32,486 nt of DNA from JALOTE01 sp031422195 (GCA_031422195.1 JANOPZ010000109.1:1-32486); one strand, 5' to 3'. Shown: positions 1 to 8,938, counted from the first letter of the stretch. Notes: generated by a model from the letters alone, not told the origin. Numbers and translations are program-made.

Positions 1-363
1 GCCATCCTCCTCGCCGGCTTTGCTGTCGAGAACGCGCGGCTCAAATTGAGGGAAACGAGCGATCCGCTCGAGTAAGCCTGACAGTGCGGCATCGGTTTGT
101 GCAGCACGGCCATCGAACAGCTGGCTTTGCGAGCGGTCCACAACAATGGCAACCGTGCTTTTAATGGGTTCACGTTGCTCTTGAACGAGCACCGGATTGG
201 CTGCGGCAAGTGCCAAAGCCAAAGCTGCTGCAACGCGAAAAAACCGGCCGCGAACAGCATAAAAAACACCTAAAAGGGCAAGGACTGCCAGCACAGCACA
301 GAGCGCTGCAAGCAACCAAGGGGCCAGCAATGGCTCAAATGAAATACGCAGCCCGTTCAACAT
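1..363 (-). CDS. VWA-like membrane protein of the MoxR cluster (5' part only)
   Basis: Only the first 121 codons lie in the window; the gene runs off the left edge. The ATG at 363-361 shares one base with the stop of the preceding gene (TAATG), so it is the last visible member of the MoxR cluster. The visible protein has two hydrophobic segments (about residues 13-36 and 43-60), then a VAIVVDRSQS stretch at residues 71-80 that fits a DxSxS metal-binding motif of a von Willebrand A-like fold. In alphaproteobacteria this position is usually held by a large membrane protein with a glutamine-amidotransferase-like C-terminus; that part is outside the window, so it is an inference. The function of the family is not established. 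Confidence 0.75.
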   Translation of the reverse strand, partial: MLNGLRISFEPLLAPWLLAALCAVLAVLALLGVFYAVRGRFFRVAAALALALAAANPVLVQEQREPIKSTVAIVVDRSQSQLFDGRAAQTDAALSGLLERIARFPQFEPRVLDSKAGEEDG

Positions 364-3128
364 TATTGGCCCAGCCTTTCGAGTAAGGCAGGCACATGCA
401 CCTGATCAGATTTATAATTGCCCGTCAGCGCATACATCATGATATTTACGCCTGCGCGATAAGCAAAAAGCCGTTGATCAGGATCATTGGGCACCGTTGC
501 ATAAAGCGGTTCGCCAAACGCGTCTGCCGCCCAAGCCGCCGCCAAATCATTGCCGGTGATCATTATAGGCGTAACGCCATCCAATGCGCGAACAGGCCGT
601 GCCGGGTCAGCTTCGGTTTTGGCATTGGCTTCCACCCATAACGGGCCACCGCGGTAACGGCCGGGAAAATCTTGCAGAATAAAAAATGCTTTGGTCAGTA
701 CATGGTCATCTGGCACGGGCTCCAGAGCAGGCACGTTCATGCCGGCCAGTATTTCACGCAGACGAAGCGTTGCCGGAGAAGCCGAAGCGGGATCAAAGCC
801 GCTGAGCAATTCATCACGCGTATCAAACAGCACCGTGCCGCCATCTTTCATATACGTATCAATTTTGCTGAGCGCAGCATCAGACGGCATGGCTGCATCT
901 GGGTCAATCGGCCAATAAATAACCGGATAAAAGGCCAGCTCATCGATTGCGGGATCAACAGCTTTCGGCGCACCCGGCTCTAACGCTGTGCGGCTGGCGA
1001 TAAACATATTGAGCCCTTCAATGCCTGCTTTCGTCACATCATCGATGGCGGCATTACCGGTTTCGACATAGGCCATACGGGTTTGGCTGATGGCGTCAAT
1101 TGCATCTGCTTCCGAAACCTGGTCCGCGCTGGCATCATGCAGAGGCATTATTATTGCAGCTGCCAAAAATATAGCAGCAGCTGATACGAAGCGGCGGCGC
1201 AATTGCGACAATGCGCCTGCCATCCACAAAACAGCCATTGCATCTAGCGCAATTAAGCCCAAAGCCAACCCGAATAATGGCCCGCGCAAATCGCGTTCCT
1301 CTGCTGTGATATAAGCAGCTTGTGTCACGTTGTTCCAGTCATCGCCAAGCGTAAATGGCGTAAAGCGGGTTTGCGGTTGAAACAGATTTCGTGCTGTAAA
1401 CGCTTCTGCCACACCATAAAGCCCGGGCGGATGCAGAAAGCTGATAGCAGTGGCCGGTTCAGCCGGTTCAGCTGTTGCCGGTGGTTGAATCAGACGGCCA
1501 TCAGCATTCAGCGTCCGTAAGGGCGGAAGCGCTGTTGTGTTGGTTTTTGCCGTTGACGGATTGCTCGATGCCAACTGCACGACGCGGCGCAGCATTTCAA
1601 CGAATGTGCCTGAAATCGGCAAGTTAGACCACGTTGCATCAGGCGAAACATGAAACAAGACCACAACTCCGCGTTCAACCCGTGTTCCAGTTACCAATGG
1701 CGTCCCATCTTCAAGGCTTGCCCAAGTGCGCTCGGAATTGAGTAAAGAGGGATCAGCCAGCACTTGACGCCGCACCGTGACGTCACGCGGTGCAGGCAAG
1801 CCTGCGAACGGGCCAGTATCTGGAAAGGCGGCAATTGGCTGCGGCTCACCCCACGATAAAACGCCATCCAAAGCGCGCTCGCCCGTGCGGAGCACAACCG
1901 GTAGCAGCGGGTCATCCACGATAGGTTCGGCTGCCGCTAAACGCGGACCAGCAAAGCGGACCAGCGCACCGCCCTTGTTGACCCAATCTTGAAGTTTCGC
2001 CCGCGACGCCCCGCTGATAACGCCAACATCGGCTAAAACCAACACCGACGGCCTGTCTTCGAGAACCGCAGTAATGGTGGCATCAAGATTTTCGGCTTGA
2101 GGCTCCACCAGATCGGCAAACGGCGCCAACGCTTCACGGATGTAATAAAGCGGGGCGAGTAAAGGCTGTGCACCTTCATTGGTGGTTCCGGTGATCAAAC
2201 CAACACGGCGGCGGCCTGCACCTGCATCATAAAGTTGAATTGCGCCAGCCGTGGCAATGCCATCAATTGAAACCGTTGCGATATCGTTTCTGATTTCAAA
2301 CGGCAGCTCAAATTTTGCATCCGCTGTTTCTTCCCCTGCTGCAAAACTGAGTTCGGCAGAGCCAATGGGCCGTGAGCGGGCATCAAAAGCACTTAAGATA
2401 AATATCTCAGGTGCAACACGGGCAGGGTCACGGGTAGCGGTAACATTAAGTGCATCCGCTCCATTGACACTGCCGATTAAAGCCAAAGCCGCGCGGTTGG
2501 CAGGGGTGTAAAATACCACGTTTGAAAAAACATCTTTTGGCACGGGCAGCAACCCGCCTGCCAAGCCATCAGAAAGCAGAGCAAGGTTTGCCCCTTTGGT
2601 TTCGCTCAAAACCGCAAGGATACGGGTGAATGCAATGTTACGATCACCAGCCACAGGTTGAGGCGTGGCAGCATCAAGCTTTTCAAGCGCAGTTGTTGCA
2701 TCAAACGGCCCAATATCTGTGTTGCTTGCCATGGCAGAAAACGCAAGTATGACAGGCGCATCACGGTCGCCAGCAGCTTCGATCAGGCTTCTTGCTGTTG
2801 CCAACCGGCTCTCCCAATCGGCCACTGTAACCCATGAATTGTCAATTAGTATGGCTTGCGGGCCATCGGCCACAACGGTTTCGGCCTGCGGGTTTAGCAC
2901 CGGCCGGGCCAACGCTAAGATCAATAATGACGCTAATAAAAGCCGCAAAACTGTCAACCACCACGGGCTTTTATCGGGTGTTTCATCTTTACGGATCAGC
3001 CGCGCTAAAATTTTCAGTGGCGGAAAAACTTCAGTTTGCGGCCGGGGCGGCGTTAACCTGAGCAACCACCAGATCGCGGGCAACACCACGAAAGCAGCGA
3101 GCACCCAAGGCGATGCGAACGCGATCAC
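363..3128 (-). CDS. BatA-type N-terminal / DUF4159 membrane protein
   Basis: A 921-residue membrane protein. The N-terminus (residues 1-80) has two membrane segments and the look of the aerotolerance-regulator (BatA) N-terminal domain. A degenerate VWA-like segment follows (VADGPQAILIDNSW near residues 86-98). A pair of membrane segments lies around residues 620-665, and the C-terminal 220 residues resemble DUF4159 (MAYVETGN, ELAFYPVIYWPID). The ATG overlaps the DUF58 stop by four bases (ATGA), and its own stop overlaps the next start by one base, so translation is probably coupled through the cluster. The family is common in alphaproteobacteria next to MoxR and DUF58. The biochemical role is unknown; a cell-envelope or stress role for MoxR-VWA modules is the usual suggestion. 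Family assignment is firm, function is not. Confidence 0.9.
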   Translation of the reverse strand: MIAFASPWVLAAFVVLPAIWWLLRLTPPRPQTEVFPPLKILARLIRKDETPDKSPWWLTVLRLLLASLLILALARPVLNPQAETVVADGPQAILIDNSWVTVADWESRLATARSLIEAAGDRDAPVILAFSAMASNTDIGPFDATTALEKLDAATPQPVAGDRNIAFTRILAVLSETKGANLALLSDGLAGGLLPVPKDVFSNVVFYTPANRAALALIGSVNGADALNVTATRDPARVAPEIFILSAFDARSRPIGSAELSFAAGEETADAKFELPFEIRNDIATVSIDGIATAGAIQLYDAGAGRRRVGLITGTTNEGAQPLLAPLYYIREALAPFADLVEPQAENLDATITAVLEDRPSVLVLADVGVISGASRAKLQDWVNKGGALVRFAGPRLAAAEPIVDDPLLPVVLRTGERALDGVLSWGEPQPIAAFPDTGPFAGLPAPRDVTVRRQVLADPSLLNSERTWASLEDGTPLVTGTRVERGVVVLFHVSPDATWSNLPISGTFVEMLRRVVQLASSNPSTAKTNTTALPPLRTLNADGRLIQPPATAEPAEPATAISFLHPPGLYGVAEAFTARNLFQPQTRFTPFTLGDDWNNVTQAAYITAEERDLRGPLFGLALGLIALDAMAVLWMAGALSQLRRRFVSAAAIFLAAAIIMPLHDASADQVSEADAIDAISQTRMAYVETGNAAIDDVTKAGIEGLNMFIASRTALEPGAPKAVDPAIDELAFYPVIYWPIDPDAAMPSDAALSKIDTYMKDGGTVLFDTRDELLSGFDPASASPATLRLREILAGMNVPALEPVPDDHVLTKAFFILQDFPGRYRGGPLWVEANAKTEADPARPVRALDGVTPIMITGNDLAAAWAADAFGEPLYATVPNDPDQRLFAYRAGVNIMMYALTGNYKSDQVHVPALLERLGQ

Positions 3129-4024
3129 AACTGACTTCCCGCTGACAATGCGCCGAATAATTGCACTAAAGCCGATGACGCTAAGCCGTCAGTTTTAGTG
3201 GTGGTGTAGCTCCAACCGCGTGACTTGGCAAAACGGTTTAGTTCCTCGCGGCGCGCGACATACAGCTGGCGATACTCTGCGGCCAAAGTGTCTGCGCGAC
3301 CTGCGGTGAGTTTTGAACCCGACTCCGGATCCACAAACTCGGTGCGGCCAGAATACGGAAAGTTTTCTTCCGCCGGGTCTGTGACTTCAACCAAATGCAT
3401 GCGCACAGCACGGCCTGCCATAGGTTCTAGCTTTTCAATGATCTCGTCTACAGGGTCGAGAAAGTCGCTGACGTAAACACATTCGCTGTGACGGCTGATC
3501 GAATTTAGATCCGGACTGGGCGCCAGAGCTTCGGTGCTGAAAAGGCTGGCTGCCAGACGCTCAGCACCTTGGCGTGATGAGGTTGGCGCAAAGACTTGCG
3601 GATAGGCAATCCGCTCGCCTGAACGCGACAGAATTTCAGCCAGAGCAAGCACAATCACCAAAGCGCGGCTTTCTTTCGAGATGGTTGCCTGCCTCGATTG
3701 ATACAGCATCGAAGCCGATGGATCAGCCCAAAGCCAAACTGTATGAGCAGCCTGCCATTCAAGATCGCGCACATAGACATGCTCGTCACGCGCTGAACGC
3801 CGCCAATCAATACGGGCGACGGTTTCCCCTTCAGAGTATGGCCGGTATTGCCAGAACTCTTCGCCAATACCGCGGCGTTTGCGCCCGTGCAGCCCCTGCG
3901 TGATGATATTGGCAATGCGCTGAGCTTCGACCAATAAATCCGGCAATAAAGCGGCGCGGGCACGGGCGCGGGCAAGAAGCTCGCCGCCCGAACTGCGCGA
4001 TGCAATATCGCCGATCGATGCCAT
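3125..4024 (-). CDS. DUF58 domain protein
   Basis: A 299-residue soluble protein. The DUF58 signature is plain at residues 51-79 (RGIGEEFWQYRPY, then RIDWRRSAR). Just after it, WADPSASM (residues 100-106) has the DxSxS pattern of a VWA metal-ion site, so the core is probably a von Willebrand A-like fold. No membrane segment is visible. The ATG at 4024-4022 shares one base with the stop of moxR, and the stop overlaps the next gene by four bases. MoxR ATPases typically pair with DUF58/VWA proteins, and the ATPase is thought to act on or through the VWA partner. The exact client is unknown. Confidence 0.93.
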   Translation of the reverse strand: MASIGDIASRSSGGELLARARARAALLPDLLVEAQRIANIITQGLHGRKRRGIGEEFWQYRPYSEGETVARIDWRRSARDEHVYVRDLEWQAAHTVWLWADPSASMLYQSRQATISKESRALVIVLALAEILSRSGERIAYPQVFAPTSSRQGAERLAASLFSTEALAPSPDLNSISRHSECVYVSDFLDPVDEIIEKLEPMAGRAVRMHLVEVTDPAEENFPYSGRTEFVDPESGSKLTAGRADTLAAEYRQLYVARREELNRFAKSRGWSYTTTKTDGLASSALVQLFGALSAGSQL

Positions 4025-5037
4025 TAGGCTCTGTCCAATCCGGCAACCAAGCCGTTGACAACGTCTGTTACCTTCATGCCTTCGGCGCGGGCGGCAAATG
4101 TCAGTGCCATCCGGTGTTGCAACACGGGAATTGCCAGTGCACGCACATCATCTACCGAAGGCGCTAACCTTCCATCAGCCAAAGCGCGTCCGCGGGCGCA
4201 TAGCATTAACGCTTGACCTGCACGCGGGCCGGGGCCCCAAGAGACTTGCTTATCCAGCGCCGCATTGCCGTGTCCCGGCCGTGCAGAGCGCACCAGTTTC
4301 AAAATGGTTTCCACCACGCTTTCCGGCACCGGCATACGGCGCACGAGGCTTTGTATGGATTTAAGTTTATCACCGTCTAAAATCTGCGCTGCTTTGCCAG
4401 ATGACATTCCGGTGGTTTCAAGCAGAACGCGGCGCTCGGCATCCAATGTCGGATATTCAACATCGATTTGCATCAAAAAGCGATCGAGCTGTGCTTCTGG
4501 CAATGGATAAGTGCCTTCCTGCTCAAGCGGGTTTTGTGTCGCTAAAACATGAAAGGGTGCAGGCAAATCATAGCGTTGGCCCGCAATCGTGACATGATAT
4601 TCCTGCATGGCTTGAAGCAGAGCCGACTGCGTGCGCGGTGAAGCACGGTTAATTTCGTCGGCCATCAAAAGCTGCGTAAAAATCGGGCCTTTAACAAACC
4701 GGAACGAGCGCTTGCCATCTGTTGCCTGTTCTAAAACCTCTGATCCCAAAATATCCGGCGGCATCAAATCAGGCGTGAATTGAACGCGGTTTGACCCAAG
4801 TCCCAGCACAGTGCCAAGGGTTTCCACCAGCTTGGTTTTAGCAAGGCCCGGCACACCCACCAATAACACATGACCGCCGGCTAAAATGGCAGACAAAGTG
4901 CGCTCGATCACATCTTCTTGTCCGAAAATAACAGCGCCTATCGCCGAACGAACGGTTTTCAGTTGTTCCTGCGCGGCTTCTGCTTCTGCGACCATGGCTT
5001 TGGTATCAATTTTGGCAGGGTTAGGTTGGGCGCTCAT
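4024..5037 (-). CDS. MoxR-family AAA+ ATPase
   Basis: A 337-residue AAA+ ATPase. Walker A is GVPGLAKT at residues 61-68, Walker B LLMADE at 123-128, and the MoxR stretch LATQNPLEQEGTYPLPEAQL begins near residue 165. The start is the first ATG after a good ribosome binding site (GAGGAG, five bases upstream). It is the first gene of a four-gene minus-strand cluster in which every junction overlaps. MoxR proteins are regarded as chaperone-like ATPases that help insert cofactors or assemble complexes together with VWA partners; which complex is served here is not shown by the sequence. The promoter should lie in the 133-base gap shared with the divergent DUF1285 gene. Confidence 0.95.
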   Translation of the reverse strand: MSAQPNPAKIDTKAMVAEAEAAQEQLKTVRSAIGAVIFGQEDVIERTLSAILAGGHVLLVGVPGLAKTKLVETLGTVLGLGSNRVQFTPDLMPPDILGSEVLEQATDGKRSFRFVKGPIFTQLLMADEINRASPRTQSALLQAMQEYHVTIAGQRYDLPAPFHVLATQNPLEQEGTYPLPEAQLDRFLMQIDVEYPTLDAERRVLLETTGMSSGKAAQILDGDKLKSIQSLVRRMPVPESVVETILKLVRSARPGHGNAALDKQVSWGPGPRAGQALMLCARGRALADGRLAPSVDDVRALAIPVLQHRMALTFAARAEGMKVTDVVNGLVAGLDRA

Positions 5038-5106
5038 GCAGGCTCCTCACAGAAAATGTGGTTTTAGAATCATGTCATCTCACACTTATTAAGGCTAGGG
5101 GAGATG

Positions 5107-5126
5107 TGCCTGCTGACAAGCAGGCA
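5107..5126. promoter_or_regulatory. Perfect 8-bp-stem hairpin in the moxR / DUF1285 divergent gap
   Basis: TGCCTGCT (5107-5114), GACA loop, AGCAGGCA (5119-5126): a perfect 8-bp inverted repeat in the only non-coding space between two divergent operons. No T-run follows on either strand, so it is not a normal terminator. It could be an operator for a dimeric regulator or a leader-RNA hairpin in the plus-strand operon. Role is inferred from position only. Confidence 0.4.
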
Positions 5127-5170
5127 AAGAGTGACTATTTCGTGACCATGGCCAGTAAAGAAAATTCACA

Positions 5171-5788
5171 ATGATCGATAAGCCGTTTATGCCTACGCCA
5201 AACACAGCATCGCTTGCCGACATGATTGCACGCGCCAGCCGCACCGGCAAAGGCCAACCGCCGGTGGACCTGTGGGAGCCAGCATTTTGCGGCGATATCG
5301 ATATGGAAATCAAACGCGACGGCACGTGGTTTTACCTCGGCACACCGATTGGTCGCCAGGCGATGGTTGAGCTATTTTCATCGGTCTTGCGCAAAGATGC
5401 TGATGGCAAAACCTATCTTGTCACGCCAGTTGAAAAACTCGGCATACGTGTTGAAGATGCACATTTTATTGGCGTTGAATTGGATGTTGCCGGGCAGGGC
5501 GATCAACAGGCTTTGACCCTGCGCACCCATGTGGGCGATGTTGTTGAAATAGGCCCTGAACATAAAATGCGGTTTGAGGTTGAACTCAAACATGGCGGCT
5601 TAAAACCATATATTCATGTGCGCGGGCGGTTGGAAGCGCTGGCGTCGAGGCCCGTACTTCACCAATTGATAGCGCTCGGTGAAGAGGTTGAAATGGATGG
5701 CCAAGTGATGTTTGCGCTGCGCTCACGCGGCGCGGTTTTTCCGGTGATGGCGGTTGATCAACTCACACAACTTATGGATCAATCATAA
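5171..5788 (+). CDS. DUF1285 family protein
   Basis: A 205-residue soluble protein without signal peptide or membrane segment. It matches the DUF1285 family by its pattern (GDIDMEIKRDGTWFYLGTPIGRQ near residues 41-63; KLGIRVEDAHF near 89-99) and by its place before a NUDIX hydrolase and a CCA transferase, a common alphaproteobacterial order. The function is unknown. The ATG has only a poor ribosome binding site. An eight-codon open frame (5148-5174) ends in a TGA that overlaps this ATG, which might couple its translation. The stop overlaps the next ATG by one base (TAATG). Confidence 0.9.
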   Translation: MIDKPFMPTPNTASLADMIARASRTGKGQPPVDLWEPAFCGDIDMEIKRDGTWFYLGTPIGRQAMVELFSSVLRKDADGKTYLVTPVEKLGIRVEDAHFIGVELDVAGQGDQQALTLRTHVGDVVEIGPEHKMRFEVELKHGGLKPYIHVRGRLEALASRPVLHQLIALGEEVEMDGQVMFALRSRGAVFPVMAVDQLTQLMDQS

Positions 5789-6390
5789 TGTTGATGGAGG
5801 TCATGGCTGCGGGCTTTGCCAAGCCTTTTGCACAAGATGCTGAAGATGGTGATTACAGATTAAACCCGGATGCGCGGGATGCCTTGCGCGGCCAGAATTT
5901 GCGCGATGCGGCTGTGCTGATCGCGATTGTTCAAAATGGCTCAACGCCAAGCGTTTTGTTGACAAAGCGCAGTGCCAATTTGCGCAAGCATACCGGCCAG
6001 ATTGCCTTTCCCGGCGGTGCCATTGATGTCGGTGATGCAAGCGCTGTTCATGCCGCTTTGCGGGAGGCTGAAGAAGAGATCGGCTTGCCGCGCAACGTGC
6101 CGCAAGTGATTGGCCAATTACCGGATTATATCAGTGGTAGTGGTTTTCGTATCAAACCCATTGTGGCATTGGTGCCACCCGGACACAATTTGAAAATTAA
6201 CACCGATGAAGTTGAAGAGGCTTTTGAGGTGCCGCTGACCTTTTTGATGAACCCTCAAAACCATATCCGCACCAGCCTTGAATGGCAGGGTGCAGAGCGG
6301 TTCTATTATGAAATACCCTACGAGCGGCATCGTATTTGGGGTGTGACGGCGGGCATTATCCGCGCATTTTATGAGCGGGTGTTTGCATGA
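5788..6390 (+). CDS. NUDIX hydrolase, CoA pyrophosphatase type
   Basis: A 200-residue NUDIX enzyme. The CoA-pyrophosphatase-type motif LLTKRSANLRKHTG is at residues 57-70, FPGG at 74-77, and the NUDIX helix REAEEEIGL at 92-100. The first glutamate of the textbook NUDIX box is replaced by a non-acidic residue (V87/H88 region), while the REuxEE core is intact. The family splits CoA and related dinucleotides into adenosine 3',5'-bisphosphate and 4'-phosphopantetheine; substrate here is inferred. The start overlaps the DUF1285 stop by one base and the stop overlaps the next start by four bases (ATGA), so the three genes form one transcription and translation unit. Confidence 0.92.
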   Translation: MLMEVMAAGFAKPFAQDAEDGDYRLNPDARDALRGQNLRDAAVLIAIVQNGSTPSVLLTKRSANLRKHTGQIAFPGGAIDVGDASAVHAALREAEEEIGLPRNVPQVIGQLPDYISGSGFRIKPIVALVPPGHNLKINTDEVEEAFEVPLTFLMNPQNHIRTSLEWQGAERFYYEIPYERHRIWGVTAGIIRAFYERVFA

Positions 6391-7613
6391 AACTCAAAGC
6401 TGAATGGTTGAAAGACATCGAAGTTCAGTCGCTTTTTGCTGCGCTCAATTCAGGTGGCCATGAAGCCCGCGTCATTGGGGGCGCGGTACGCAATGCGCTG
6501 ATGGATGAGGCTCCCGGTGACATTGATTTTGCAACCACGACTGTGCCAGATGAGACGATTGCCCGCATTGAAGCTGCCGGCTTTAAGGCTGTGCCAACCG
6601 GTTATGCGCATGGCACGATAACGGCTGTTAAAAATGGCCGGGCATTTGAAACCACCACATTGCGGCGCGATGTTTCAACCAATGGCCGTCATGCTGAAGT
6701 GGCATTTGGCACAAATTGGGAAGTGGACGCTCAGCGGCGTGATTTTACCATCAATGCTTTATCGTGTGATGTTAGCGGACAAGTTTATGATTATTGCGGC
6801 GGCTTGGCTGATATTGAAAGCCGCACGATCCATTTCATTGGTGATGCAGAAACGCGGATTGCTGAGGATTATTTGCGTTCTTTGAGGTTCTACCGGTTTT
6901 TTGCTTATTACGGTTCCGGCAGGCCAGATGCGAGCGGCATTCGCGCAACAGCAAAATTGAAAAGCGGTTTGGTACAACTTTCCGCCGAGCGTGTTTGGTC
7001 AGAACTCAAAAAGCTACTGTTTGCGCCAGACCCGTCGCGTGCATTGCTCTGGATGCGGCAAGCGGGTGTGCTGACAACGGTTTTACCAGAAAGCGAGAAT
7101 TGGGGCATTGATGCAGTGCCGGGGTTGATAGCCACCGAACAAGCATTGAAATGGACACCTGAGCCATTGTTGCGTTTGATGGCAATCACCCCGCCTGACC
7201 CGGTTCGGATCGAATTGATGGCGGCGCGGTTGAAATTTTCCAAGCTGGAACGCGAGCGTGCCCTGTCACATGCTGCGGCAAATCCGGTGGCAAGCGAGGT
7301 TAGCCAGATGGCGCTGGCCAAACAGCTTTATCGCATTGGCGAATCTGGCATTTCAGACAAGCTTAAATTGGCGCTGGCAGCGGCACGCGCGAAAGCCGCT
7401 TTCAGTGATGACGCCATGATGGAAGCGGGCAAACTTTCCACGCTTTTGGCATTTGTTCAAAACTGGCAAAGACCAGTCTTTCCAATAACAGGCAAGGATT
7501 TGAAAGCCAACGGCTTCAGCGAAGGCGCAGTGTTGGGCGAAGCATTGGCGAAACTTGAAACCCGCTGGGTGGACAGCGGGTTCACGATTGGCAAAACTGA
7601 TTTATTGAGCTGA
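6387..7613 (+). CDS. cca: CCA tRNA nucleotidyltransferase
   Basis: A 408-residue class II nucleotidyltransferase. VIGGAVRNAL (residues 29-38) is followed by the catalytic GDIDFATT with D45 and D47, then RRDFTINAL (117-125) and EDYLRSLRFYRF (160-171), the RNA- and nucleotide-binding motifs of the poly(A) polymerase/CCA-adding family. It adds or repairs the 3' CCA of tRNA. The only tRNA gene in this window already encodes CCA, so here the enzyme would serve repair at least for that tRNA. It is the last gene of the DUF1285-NUDIX-cca unit and ends six bases before the convergent hemF stop. Whether it is CCA- or A-adding cannot be told from sequence alone. Confidence 0.95.
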   Translation: MKLKAEWLKDIEVQSLFAALNSGGHEARVIGGAVRNALMDEAPGDIDFATTTVPDETIARIEAAGFKAVPTGYAHGTITAVKNGRAFETTTLRRDVSTNGRHAEVAFGTNWEVDAQRRDFTINALSCDVSGQVYDYCGGLADIESRTIHFIGDAETRIAEDYLRSLRFYRFFAYYGSGRPDASGIRATAKLKSGLVQLSAERVWSELKKLLFAPDPSRALLWMRQAGVLTTVLPESENWGIDAVPGLIATEQALKWTPEPLLRLMAITPPDPVRIELMAARLKFSKLERERALSHAAANPVASEVSQMALAKQLYRIGESGISDKLKLALAAARAKAAFSDDAMMEAGKLSTLLAFVQNWQRPVFPITGKDLKANGFSEGAVLGEALAKLETRWVDSGFTIGKTDLLS

Positions 7614-7619
7614 GCAGGC

Positions 7620-8528
7620 CTATGGCCACTTTACCACTGGCGGCATGGACGACAGGATCGAGGCCACGTTGCCGCCGGTTTTCAGCCCGAAAATTGTGCC
7701 GCGGTCATAAAGCAGGTTATATTCGACATAGCGCCCGCGGCGAATGAGTTGCTCATCGCGGTCGGGTTCGGTCCACGGCGCGTTGACATTTGCAGTAACA
7801 ATTTTTGGGTAAATGGCCAAGAACGCGCGACCAACATCTTGCGTAAATGCAAAGTCTGCATGCCAGGCGCCAAGTGCATCACTTGAATGCAAATAATCGT
7901 AAAATATGCCGCCGATCCCGCGTATTTCATCGCGGTGCGGCAAGTAAAAATACTCATCGCACCATTTTTTGTAACGGTCATAATCTGCAACTTTATGGGC
8001 ATCACACGGTGTTTGCATGGCAGCGTGGAACGCCAACGTATCAGGGTCGGTTTGGGTGCGGCGGGCGTTCATCATGGGTGTTAAATCAGCGCCGCCGCCA
8101 AACCACTGCCGCGTTGTGACCACCATACGGGTATTCATGTGAACAGTTGGCACATGCGGATTAACAGGATGGGCAATCAGCGAAATACCTGAAGCCCAAT
8201 AACGAGGGTCTTCCTCAGCGCCCGGTATTTGCTTGCGAAACTCTGGCGAAAACTCGCCATAAACGGTTGAAGTATGCACTCCGACCTTTTCAAACACGCG
8301 GCCTGACATCAATGACATGACGCCGCCGCCGCCAGCGCCTTCATCTTTTGACCATGGCGTTTGAACAAAACGTCCGGCTGGTTGGCCATTATCGCCGAAT
8401 TGGTCTTCCAGGCTTTCGTAAGCGCCGCAAAGTTGGTCACGCAGTGATTGGAACCAGTTTTGCGCCTGTAATTTTTTGGCTTCGATGTCATCTGGAATGC
8501 CAACTGGAATTTCTGGTTTTGCCACCAT
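7620..8528 (-). CDS. hemF: Oxygen-dependent coproporphyrinogen III oxidase
   Basis: A 302-residue HemF, close to the family norm. Typical stretches are WFGGGADLTP (near residue 138), the HKVADYDRYKKWCDEYFYLP segment, RGIGGIFYDYL and, near the C-terminus, RRGRYVEYNLLYDRGTIFGL. It decarboxylates coproporphyrinogen III to protoporphyrinogen IX with oxygen in heme synthesis, in the cytoplasm. The ATG lies only three bases after AGAGG; the GTG that is its second codon (8525) has better spacing and may be the true start, which would shorten the protein by one residue. It faces the cca operon tail to tail. No FNR-type box was recognised upstream. Confidence 0.96.
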   Translation of the reverse strand: MVAKPEIPVGIPDDIEAKKLQAQNWFQSLRDQLCGAYESLEDQFGDNGQPAGRFVQTPWSKDEGAGGGGVMSLMSGRVFEKVGVHTSTVYGEFSPEFRKQIPGAEEDPRYWASGISLIAHPVNPHVPTVHMNTRMVVTTRQWFGGGADLTPMMNARRTQTDPDTLAFHAAMQTPCDAHKVADYDRYKKWCDEYFYLPHRDEIRGIGGIFYDYLHSSDALGAWHADFAFTQDVGRAFLAIYPKIVTANVNAPWTEPDRDEQLIRRGRYVEYNLLYDRGTIFGLKTGGNVASILSSMPPVVKWP

Positions 8529-8680
8529 AGGCCTCTTATTTTGCGATGAGCGGAAAGCCTTCTTCCGTGCTTGGCAGGTAAATTACAAGCGCAGAAAAGT
8601 CGCAAACATTGCCTGAAAATGACTCGCAATTGTGATGAAATCGCGCAAGACTGCCTATATCACCTTTGACGGAGGTATAG

Positions 8681-8938
8681 ATGGGTTTTCCGATCCGCCC
8701 GCCATTGACCGCGCTCAAAAAGCGCATGGATGCACATCGCGCCGGGGCCAAACGCCTCAACTCAGATGGCTTTGCGCGGGAGACCTTTCGATTGCCCCGC
8801 AACGAGGCACGGGTAAAAGCCCGACAATTGCTCGATCAATACCCAAAGGCTGCCTATTGGACAGAGATTGAAAGCTGGAGCGAGTATCCCGGCGACGAAA
8901 TCGAGTTTACGATGCGATGGCTCGTGAACTCAGATTGA
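8681..8938 (+). CDS. Small conserved-looking unknown protein (85 residues)
   Basis: A hypothetical cytoplasmic protein. A strong ribosome binding site (GGAGG, 8671-8675) lies five bases before the ATG, which argues that the gene is real. The N-terminus is basic (ALKKRMDAHRAGAKRL), the C-terminus acidic with tryptophans (YWTEIESWSEYPGDEIEF), and there is no signal peptide, membrane segment or cysteine. It stands alone between divergent hemF and the convergent TIGR02302 gene. I do not recognise a domain and give no function. The overlapping minus-strand frame at 8536-8802 lacks comparable support. Confidence 0.75.
   Translation: MGFPIRPPLTALKKRMDAHRAGAKRLNSDGFARETFRLPRNEARVKARQLLDQYPKAAYWTEIESWSEYPGDEIEFTMRWLVNSD

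Noticed and set aside
2665..3198. 177-codon plus-strand frame
   Set aside because: It lies antisense to the start of the DUF4159 gene and the end of the DUF58 gene, has no ribosome binding site and no domain pattern; it is a shadow frame.
8536..8802. 88-codon minus-strand frame opposite the 85-residue unknown gene
   Set aside because: No ribosome binding site of note, while the plus-strand gene has an optimal one. The composition is that of a reverse frame.
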